Assembly (NCBI GenBank): GCA_964370715.1
Contig: CAYJKJ010000036.1
Coordinates: 1 to 7,939 of the forward strand
Origin: CAYJAY01 sp964370715
GTDB lineage: Bacteria; Bacillota; Clostridia; Oscillospirales; Ruminococcaceae
Length of the DNA: 7,939 bases
Direction: 5' to 3'
The notes below the pieces were generated by a model. That model was not told the DNA's origin. It ran no database searches and saw only the letters and a list, made by a program, of their open reading frames with translations. Within the stretch, counting starts at the first letter, position 1. Every line of letters begins with the position of its first letter. Made by a program: the position numbers and the translations under genes. Positions 1 to 4,756 of the stretch are shown here, in pieces.

Positions 1-20
1 CACTGAAACACAGTGTTTTA
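1..20 (+). terminator. Partial hairpin at window edge, possible terminator of an unseen upstream gene
   Basis: CACTG (1-5) and CAGTG (11-15) form a 5-bp stem with a 5-nt loop, followed by TTTT. The stem may continue to the left of the window, so its real length is unknown. If so, it would end a plus-strand gene lying just outside. Confidence 0.35.
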
Positions 21-113
21 GGTGGTTTTTGAGATAGAATACGCAAAATGAGCATTTTATTTGCATCAACCTAAACCATAAAATCACGAATAAAATAATT
101 ATAACAAGTTATA

Positions 114-155
114 AAGCTGTGCTGAGTGTATATCTCGGCACAGCTTATATTTTTG
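114..155 (+). terminator. Intrinsic terminator-like hairpin
   Basis: The arms at 114-126 and 134-146 pair over 13 bp with one G-T wobble. The loop is 7 nt (127-133). ATATTTTTG follows, so the T-tract is offset by about 3 nt. It reads best on the plus strand and probably closes transcription entering from the left of the window. No gene in the window lies upstream of it. Confidence 0.6.
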
Positions 156-179
156 CTATTAATCCACTACATTTCAAAT

Positions 180-215
180 AAAAAGGAGCTGTCGCAAACG
201 TTATGCAACAGCCCC
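180..215 (-). terminator. Intrinsic terminator, probably of the reductase-dehydrogenase operon
   Basis: On the minus strand, GGGGCTGTTGCA (215-204) pairs with TGCGACAGCTCC (196-185) over 12 bp. Two of the pairs are G-U wobbles, so the stem is complete only as minus-strand RNA. The loop is 7 nt, and five U residues (184-180) follow directly. This is the first convincing minus-strand terminator after the dehydrogenase stop codon, about 260 nt downstream and beyond both repeat copies. The operon transcript may therefore carry both repeats in its 3' UTR. Confidence 0.7.
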
Positions 216-239
216 CTAGATTATAATTGTTTTAACTCT

Positions 240-346
240 AAGCTTCAGATTTTAGAAATACTGCGGTTTTTGCGCCATCGGCGCAAAATGGCAAGCGTTG
301 CTTGACAAGCAGTATTTCCAACAGCTCCGCCCCCAAAGGCGGAGAT
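240..346 (-). repeat. Structured repeat, copy A
   Basis: Member of a four-copy family in this window, oriented on the minus strand. In that sense it has a hairpin with 7-bp arms (344-338 with 331-325), then a 10-bp stem GAAATACTGC/GCAGTATTTC that encloses two smaller hairpins: AAGC/GCTT (303-293) and the 9-bp pair TTTTGCGCC/GGCGCAAAA. It differs from tandem copy B at about three positions by eye. Read on the plus strand, the GC-rich hairpin is followed by six T (346-351), so it could also terminate plus-strand transcription. No coding potential is seen. I do not recognise the family. Confidence 0.85.
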
Positions 347-362
347 TTTTTGTATCTCTGTT

Positions 363-469
363 AAGCTTCAGGTTTTAGAAATACTGCGATTTTTGCGCCA
401 TCGGCGCAAAATGGCAAGCGTTGCTTGACAAGCAGTATTTCCAACAGCTCCGCCCCCAAGGGCGGAGAT
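363..469 (-). repeat. Structured repeat, copy B
   Basis: Second tandem copy, with a period of 123 bp relative to copy A. Its GC-rich hairpin has extended to 8-bp arms (467-460 with 455-448), and the main stem and both inner hairpins are preserved. The element begins three bases beyond the dehydrogenase stop codon at 473, so it forms the start of that gene's 3' UTR in sense orientation. On the minus strand no T-run follows the first hairpin, so for the operon it is not a standard terminator. It may instead protect the transcript's 3' end, which is inference. Confidence 0.85.
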
Positions 470-472
470 ATT

Positions 473-1528
473 TTATTCGTCAAAAACAACCGCAACTTTT
501 CCGCAATCACCCTTTGCCATCAATGCATATGCTTCATCAGCTTTTTCGAGAGGGAATGTGTGTGTAACAAGTTTGTCGGGATGGATTCCCCAACGAACGA
601 TTTTTTCAACGATATCTTCCATTTTCCAAAGGCTTGTAACCCATGAACCGTAGATAGTTTTTTGTCCGTGGATAATGTCGGGGCTTGGGTTAAATGTGCA
701 GGTTCCGCCCTCGCCCACAAAAGCTATCTTGCCCCATTCACGAGTTGCACGAATAGCAAGTTGGCGTCCGGCATCGTTTGCAGAGCAATCAATTGCTTTT
801 TCAACGCCTTTTCCGCCCGTTAGTTCACGGATTTTATCAAGAGCATCAGGACCCGGTTGGATGAAATGATCGGCAAGCTCGAGTTCTTTCGCAAGCTTTA
901 TGCGCTCGGGGTTCATCTCAACTCCGATAAGTTTTTCTGCGCCGAGTTGTTTTGCAACCATAAGAGCCGCAAGACCAACAGGACCTAGACCCACAACCAA
1001 AACTGCATCGTTTCCGCTGATGCCAATCTTTTCGATTCCTTCATAAACCGTTCCGAATCCGCAAGCTACTTGCGCACCGTCTACATATGAAAGGCTATCG
1101 GGCAAAGCGATAAGATCGGCTTCTTCGCAAAGCATATACGGAGCCATTCCGCCGTTGCGTTGCCAGCCATAAGCTGCTCTGTGTTCGCTTGTGCAAGAGA
1201 TTTGATAACCCATGCGGCAATCATGGCAAACGCCACAACCCGAGATGTGATAGACGATAACTCTGTCGCCCTTTTTGAAACGGCGAAGGCCTTCGCCCTC
1301 TTCAACGATTATTCCGCAAGGTTCGTGCCCTGCTATCATTCCGGGGATATATCCTTCTGCACCTTTTCCGGTGTGTTCGCGGTATATGCAACGAATGTCG
1401 CTTCCGCAGATAGTTGATGCCATAGTTTTGATAACTACTTGGCGATGTCCCGGGGTTGGGATATCAAATTCTTTTAATACAACAGTGCTGTTGCCGGGAA
1501 GGGTTGCGCCCATCATTTTTTTAGACAT
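473..1528 (-). CDS. Zinc-dependent medium-chain alcohol/polyol dehydrogenase
   Basis: A 351-residue cytosolic NAD(P)-dependent dehydrogenase of the MDR superfamily, expected to oxidise a secondary alcohol or polyol to the ketone. Catalytic zinc ligands are visible at Cys41 (in TICGSD), His68-Glu69 (in AGHE) and Cys156. The structural zinc loop has Cys98, Cys101, Cys104 and Cys112. The Rossmann motif GLGPVG lies at 180-185, followed by an acidic residue (Glu204) at the end of the second strand, which usually favours NAD over NADP. Length is normal for sorbitol/threonine dehydrogenase-type members. The ATG start is preceded by GAGG at 1540-1537 with a spacing of 8. It begins 12 nt after the reductase stop, so the two genes are almost certainly co-transcribed, with the reductase first. 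The substrate is not determinable; polyol dehydrogenase is the best guess and a named gene symbol would be overreach. Confidence 0.9.
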   Translation of the reverse strand: MSKKMMGATLPGNSTVVLKEFDIPTPGHRQVVIKTMASTICGSDIRCIYREHTGKGAEGYIPGMIAGHEPCGIIVEEGEGLRRFKKGDRVIVYHISGCGVCHDCRMGYQISCTSEHRAAYGWQRNGGMAPYMLCEEADLIALPDSLSYVDGAQVACGFGTVYEGIEKIGISGNDAVLVVGLGPVGLAALMVAKQLGAEKLIGVEMNPERIKLAKELELADHFIQPGPDALDKIRELTGGKGVEKAIDCSANDAGRQLAIRATREWGKIAFVGEGGTCTFNPSPDIIHGQKTIYGSWVTSLWKMEDIVEKIVRWGIHPDKLVTHTFPLEKADEAYALMAKGDCGKVAVVFDE

Positions 1529-1540
1529 ATTTTTTTCCTC

Positions 1541-2521
1541 TTAATCTTTCCATCCATTTATTTTTCCGTCGATATCCCAAAGCGCACGCCAATCCGACGC
1601 ACCCTCCCAAAGGAATACATGACCTTTAACTAAGCGACAATTTTTGTCGGCTTTTCTAATAGCTTCCATCTCTTGCTCGGTGAAATCCGGCATCGAAAGG
1701 CAATCAAAGTTGCTTTTAATGTTAACGGGTTGGCTTGCAAAAGGAATTGGAACCTGCCCATTTTGAAGCGCCCATTTTATGCAAACTTGGTGTGGGGTGA
1801 TTGAATATTTTTCTGCCAATGCTTTAATCTCGGGCATCTCGGTGTCCGAAATATCTTGATCTGTTTTGTCTCTTTCGGGGCGATTTGGCGAACCTATCGG
1901 GCAGTAGCCTATAGGTTTAATTCCTTTTTCAACACAATAGTTAAAAAGCTCTTGTTGCCCGAAAGCCGGATGCATCTCCATCTCATGTGCATCGGGGGCG
2001 ATTTCGCAAAGCGGAAGAACCGCTTCAAATTTCGGAATAGTCATGTTAGACATACCTATATGTTTAACAAGACCTTCACGTTTTAGCTGTTCCATCTGTC
2101 TCCAAACCGACATAAATTCTTCGGTGAAGAATGGGCGGCTGTCGGGATTTCTAGCGTCGACATCACAGCCCGGCGCATGGTAGTTTGGGAACGGCCAATG
2201 AACAAAATACAGATCGATATAGTCGAGCTTCAAATCTTTAAGAGATTTTTTGCAGGATGCAATAACCTCGCCGTCGCCATGTTTATCGTTCCAAACTTTG
2301 GAAGTTATAAAGAGATCCTCTCTTTTAACCATGCCTTGGTCAAACGCTTGTTTAAATGTTTCGCCGATTTCGTGTTCGTTGCCATAAACCGAAGCGCAAT
2401 CAAAAAGCCTGAAACCTGTTTCGATAGCGGTTAACACAGCTTGTTTAACCTGTTCGTTGCTATATTTATCCGATCCAAATGTACCAAATCCAATAGGGGG
2501 AATTGTCATAATATCCTTCAT
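1541..2521 (-). CDS. Aldo/keto reductase
   Basis: A 326-residue (alpha/beta)8-barrel oxidoreductase of the AKR superfamily, expected to interconvert an aldehyde, ketone or aldose and its alcohol using NAD(P)H in the cytosol. The catalytic tetrad is intact: Asp41, Tyr46 (in DCASVYGNE), Lys75 (in TSKVW) and His108 (in VHWPFP). Ser158-Asn159 (GMSN) matches the nicotinamide-binding position. The cofactor loop usually read as IPKS appears here as IPFAS (259-263), so the lysine that contacts the 2'-phosphate of NADPH in characterised enzymes is missing. Insertions around 112-131 and 209-227 make it longer than the smallest AKRs. The ATG has a strong GGAGGT site (2531-2526) 4 nt upstream. It is the first gene of the operon and lies directly behind the promoter at 2562-2590. 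It belongs broadly with xylose/aldose-reductase-like enzymes; the substrate is unknown. Confidence 0.9.
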   Translation of the reverse strand: MKDIMTIPPIGFGTFGSDKYSNEQVKQAVLTAIETGFRLFDCASVYGNEHEIGETFKQAFDQGMVKREDLFITSKVWNDKHGDGEVIASCKKSLKDLKLDYIDLYFVHWPFPNYHAPGCDVDARNPDSRPFFTEEFMSVWRQMEQLKREGLVKHIGMSNMTIPKFEAVLPLCEIAPDAHEMEMHPAFGQQELFNYCVEKGIKPIGYCPIGSPNRPERDKTDQDISDTEMPEIKALAEKYSITPHQVCIKWALQNGQVPIPFASQPVNIKSNFDCLSMPDFTEQEMEAIRKADKNCRLVKGHVFLWEGASDWRALWDIDGKINGWKD

Positions 2522-2543
2522 TTATACCTCCGTTTTTTAAAAA

Positions 2544-2557
2544 GTTAAACGTTACAC
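2544..2557. promoter_or_regulatory. Candidate LacI-family operator
   Basis: A CG-centred imperfect palindrome (CG at 2550-2551), reading GTGTAACGTTTAAC on the minus strand; five of seven base pairs are symmetric. LacI/GalR proteins typically bind palindromes with a central CG. The site overlaps the expected transcription start (about 2555) of the reductase operon, an ideal repression position. It does not match the CcpA cre consensus in its outer positions. Binding by the divergent LacI-family gene is inference. Confidence 0.45.
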
Positions 2558-2561
2558 TTTT

Positions 2562-2590
2562 AATATATCACCATAGAATATAGTTGTCAA
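2562..2590 (-). promoter_or_regulatory. Sigma-A promoter of the reductase-dehydrogenase operon
   Basis: On the minus strand a perfect TTGACA (2590-2585) is followed after 17 bp by TATATT (2567-2562). The spacer ends in TGA, giving an extended -10. The predicted start is near 2555, leaving an untranslated leader of about 33 nt before the reductase ATG. Confidence 0.8.
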
Positions 2591-2604
2591 GAAGTATTTT
2601 GTTT

Positions 2605-2633
2605 TTGACATTACAAAAATACCATGATATTAT
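2605..2633 (+). promoter_or_regulatory. Sigma-A promoter reading toward the LacI-family gene
   Basis: A perfect TTGACA (2605-2610), a 17-bp spacer and TATTAT (2628-2633), with TG at 2625-2626 forming an extended -10. The predicted start near 2640 falls at the beginning of repeat copy C. The mRNA leader would run about 360 nt as drawn (about 265 nt if the gap is really 4 bp) through two repeat units before the regulator's start codon. The two divergent -35 boxes are separated by only 14 bp. Confidence 0.75.
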
Positions 2634-2642
2634 TGTTTATAA

Positions 2643-2859
2643 TATATACATAATCTCCGCCTGTCGGCGGAGCTATTGGAAATACTGCTTGTCGAGCGGT
2701 CGCTNNNNNNNNNNNNNNNNNNNNNNNNNNNNNNNNNNNNNNNNNNNNNNNNNNNNNNNNNNNNNNNNNNNNNNNNNNNNNNNNNNNNNNNNNNNNNNNN
2801 NNNNATTTTGCACCGTTGGCGCAAAAATCGCAGTATTTCTAAAAATCGAAGCTTCATCT
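2643..2859 (+). repeat. Structured repeat, copy C, interrupted by a 100-N gap
   Basis: Plus-strand copy of the repeat family, beginning with a TATATA-rich lead-in and the hairpin CTCCGCC (2655-2661)/GGCGGAG (2666-2672). The main-stem arms are at 2679-2688 and 2830-2839. All visible bases of the core match copy D. The N-run at 2705-2804 replaces what in copy D is the four bases CGCC. If those four bases were all that is missing, the unit would be exactly 121 bp, the same as copy D. Confidence 0.85.
2705..2804. other. Assembly gap of 100 N
   Basis: Exactly 100 undetermined bases, a common placeholder for a gap of unknown size. It lies inside a tandem repeat, where short-read assembly is expected to fail. 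Comparison with copy D implies a true missing length of 4 bp, or 4 bp plus whole 121-bp units. Confidence 0.95.
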
Positions 2860-2980
2860 TATATAAATAATCTCCGCCTGTCGGCGGAGCTATTGGAAAT
2901 ACTGCTTGTCGAGCGGTCGCTCGCCATTTTGCACCGTTGGCGCAAAAATCGCAGTATTTCTAAAAATCGAAGCTTCATCT
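2860..2980 (+). repeat. Structured repeat, copy D (complete)
   Basis: The intact 121-bp unit of the right-hand pair. Hairpin 1 has 7-bp arms at 2872-2878 and 2883-2889. The main stem pairs 2896-2905 with 2951-2960 and can extend by three more pairs. It encloses GAGC/GCTC (2911-2914, 2919-2922) and TTTTGC-A-CC/GG-C-GCAAAA (2927-2935, 2939-2947), the latter with one A-C mismatch. The left copies have AAGC/GCTT where this copy has GAGC/GCTC, a paired substitution that keeps the stem. The unit ends 11 bp before the regulator's ribosome binding site. Confidence 0.85.
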
Positions 2981-2991
2981 AATATTAATTC

Positions 2992-2997
2992 GAGGTG
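2992..2997 (+). promoter_or_regulatory. Ribosome binding site fixing a TTG start
   Basis: GAGGTG lies 5 nt before TTG at 3003. This supports the TTG as the start, because the encoded protein then begins exactly at the usual LacI N-terminus (ATLKDIAKETG). Confidence 0.8.
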
Positions 2998-3002
2998 TTA
3001 AG

Positions 3003-4007
3003 TTGGCTACTTTAAAGGATATCGCTAAAGAAACAGGGCTTAGCGTTGCAACGATTTCGAAATATATAAACGGTGTTAAACTCAAGGATAAAAACCGTTT
3101 AGCGGTCGAACGTGCAATTCAAAAACTAGACTACACCGTCAACGAATATGCAAGGGGTTTAAAGAGCAGCAAAAGCAAAACGATAGGGGTTATCATCCCC
3201 GAACTTGCCAACCAATTTATGGCGCAGATAATAACCGAGCTTGAAAACATTTTGCGAAGCGAGGGCTACAGCGTCATTATATGCGACTGCCACACAAACG
3301 AACAGTTGGAATGTGAAGCGGTGTCGTTTTTGCTTTCTAAGATGGTCGACGGAATAATAAACGTTCCTGTTTGTTCCGATGGAAAACATCTCGAACCCGC
3401 CATTAGCAAAAACGTTCCGATAATAGTTCTTGATAGGATTATCCCCGAACTTGAAAACAAGATCGACAGCGTTGTTATCAACAACAGCGGAGCAACAAAC
3501 AACGCAACAAAAATATTGCTTTCAAAAGGACATCAAAAAATTGCTATTATCCTAGGACCTAAACATATATATACAACTAAACAGCGTCTTGCGGGATATC
3601 TTGAGGCGATGAAAGATTTTGGAATAAAACAAAATGATCTTCTTATATGCTATAGCGACTACACCGTCGAAGGGGGCTATTCCTCTATGTCGAAGCTTTT
3701 AAACGGAAGCGTTGTTCCAACCGCTGTTTTAACTACAAATCATGAAATGACGTTGGGCGCTATGATTTCTGTTAACGAGAGTTCCGCAGTTATACCAAAC
3801 GATCTTTCTTTCATTGGGTTTGATAACATCGATCTTTCAAAGGTCGTTTCCCCACGCCTTACCATGATCGAACAACCTTTAGCCGAAATAGGGCGAAAGG
3901 CTGCCGAAATAATGCTGTTGCGCCAAAAAGATAACGACGGCGAAGCAATAGCTTTTTGTGCTGATGCTTCTTTAATAGAGGGACGCTCGGTGTCGAGTCC
4001 AAAATAG
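3003..4007 (+). CDS. LacI/GalR-family transcriptional regulator
   Basis: A 334-residue DNA-binding regulator of normal family length. Residues 3-24 form the LacI helix-turn-helix (TLKDIAKETGLS, then recognition helix VATISKYING). The hinge helix follows at about 47-57 (NEYARGLKSS). From IGVII (61-65) onward is a periplasmic-binding-protein-like effector domain, with family landmarks LDR (143-145), TKQRLAGY (192-199) and IGFDN (271-275), and a dimerisation region with QPLAEIGRKAAEIML (291-305). Translation starts at TTG. The gene is divergent from the reductase-dehydrogenase operon, whose start overlaps a LacI-type operator candidate, so it is probably the local repressor responding to a sugar or polyol. 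Its own leader contains two copies of the structured repeat, which suggests post-transcriptional control or a recent insertion. The ligand cannot be predicted. Confidence 0.93.
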   Translation: MATLKDIAKETGLSVATISKYINGVKLKDKNRLAVERAIQKLDYTVNEYARGLKSSKSKTIGVIIPELANQFMAQIITELENILRSEGYSVIICDCHTNEQLECEAVSFLLSKMVDGIINVPVCSDGKHLEPAISKNVPIIVLDRIIPELENKIDSVVINNSGATNNATKILLSKGHQKIAIILGPKHIYTTKQRLAGYLEAMKDFGIKQNDLLICYSDYTVEGGYSSMSKLLNGSVVPTAVLTTNHEMTLGAMISVNESSAVIPNDLSFIGFDNIDLSKVVSPRLTMIEQPLAEIGRKAAEIMLLRQKDNDGEAIAFCADASLIEGRSVSSPK

Positions 4008-4039
4008 TTTTTTGTATTTATAATGAATATTTTACGAAT

Positions 4040-4113
4040 AATGCATTGTATGCGTTCCGCCATTTTTGAATGCGCTACGGCGATGTCGGGGTTCGGAATG
4101 CATACAATGCATT
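4040..4113. repeat. Long-armed palindrome, possible MITE or REP-like element
   Basis: Arms of 20 bp at 4040-4059 and 4094-4113 are inverted copies with a single mismatch, separated by 34 bp. Each arm contains GCATTGTATGC. The minus strand of the right flank reads TGTAGGGAATGC. It lies between the regulator stop and the next gene, and no other copy is seen in the window. As RNA it would form a long hairpin on either strand and could stop or weaken read-through from the regulator, but no T-run follows directly. Mobile origin is inference. Confidence 0.65.
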
Positions 4114-4159
4114 CCCTACATAGGTATTTGGATTATTAAATTAACGGAGGTAGTAACAA

Positions 4160-4477
4160 TTGTTTCTATTTGAATTAATTCTTTTGACTGCTGTAGGAAC
4201 GCTGTTCTGTATTTTTGGATGGAAAATATGGAAGAAAGAGCAGATTACTCTTATCCATGATTATCATTACAAAAAAGTAAACGACAGCGATAAAAAAGCC
4301 TACACAACATTAATGGGAAAAGCAATGTTAATAATGGGAGTAGGCATGTATCTAACAGGGATTATAGACTTTATAACTTTTACATTCTTTGGTTGGGTTG
4401 CATTTGGTGTGAGCTTTATATGTGGTCTTATAATGATGATATTGGCTCAAATTAAATATAACAAAGGGATATTCTAA
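4160..4477 (+). CDS. Small membrane protein, DUF3784-like
   Basis: A 105-residue protein with three likely membrane helices: about 3-23, 52-74 and 78-98. The first helix is followed by a polar stretch of about 25 residues (KKEQITLIHDYHYKKVNDSD) and KKAY. This layout, with HDYHYKKV and DKKAYT before a Gly-rich second helix, resembles the DUF3784 family of small Bacillota membrane proteins of unknown function. The assignment is from memory of the family. Translation begins at TTG (4160) behind GGAGGT (4146-4151) with an 8-nt spacing; no ATG near the start fits this site. It follows the LacI gene by 152 bp, with the palindrome in between, so co-transcription is uncertain. A strong terminator follows at 4531. 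No catalytic motif is visible. Confidence 0.75.
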   Translation: MFLFELILLTAVGTLFCIFGWKIWKKEQITLIHDYHYKKVNDSDKKAYTTLMGKAMLIMGVGMYLTGIIDFITFTFFGWVAFGVSFICGLIMMILAQIKYNKGIF

Positions 4478-4530
4478 AACCACTTTATTCGAAACCACAT
4501 AATCAAAAATGAACATAATCTGTGTGCAGC

Positions 4531-4577
4531 AAAACTGCCATTATCAAAAATTGATAATGGCAGTTTTGAATTTTCTT
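4531..4577 (+). terminator. Strong intrinsic terminator
   Basis: Perfect 17-bp arms at 4531-4547 and 4551-4567 with a 3-nt AAA loop. The stem ends in TTTT, followed by GAATTTTCTTT. It closes the DUF3784-like gene, 53 bp after its stop. The A-rich left arm means the opposite strand also gets a U-tract. The remaining intergenic bases to 4742 are very AT-rich, and I found no promoter there with a convincing -35/-10 pair for the next gene. Confidence 0.85.
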
Positions 4578-4756
4578 TGGGGTTCGGCTAAATCAAAGTC
4601 AAACTATATGGCGAATTTTATAAAAAATCAGAAATTCTAGAACAAATAATAGCAAAAAATTAAAAAATGTTTGATTGATAAAAAAATAACTATAAAAAAT
4701 CGCTTTAATGCTGTATAGTATTATCATAATAAATTTTATATTAAGGGGAAAAAGAA

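Noticed and set aside
197..204. Second operator copy (AAACGTTA, also found at 2547-2554)
   Set aside because: It sits in the loop of a terminator hairpin, is only 8 bp, lacks the outer symmetric bases and is far from any promoter.
425..646. Short plus-strand open frame over the dehydrogenase 3' end
   Set aside because: It starts in repeat copy B and overlaps the well-supported dehydrogenase on the other strand.
2544..2557. CcpA catabolite-responsive element
   Set aside because: The central CG fits, but the outer TG and CA positions of the cre consensus do not, so a dedicated LacI-family operator is the better reading.
240..2980. Composite transposon bounded by the inverted repeat pairs
   Set aside because: No transposase, no obvious target-site duplication and no terminal motifs of a known insertion sequence. 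The cargo is an ordinary regulated operon whose promoter lies inside.
2643..2980. CRISPR array
   Set aside because: Two units of 121 bp with no unique spacers of regular size and no cas genes.
2584..2982. Open frames spanning the repeat copies and the N-run
   Set aside because: They translate undetermined bases and repeat DNA, and the repeated peptide is just the repeat unit read through. No function or ribosome binding site supports them.
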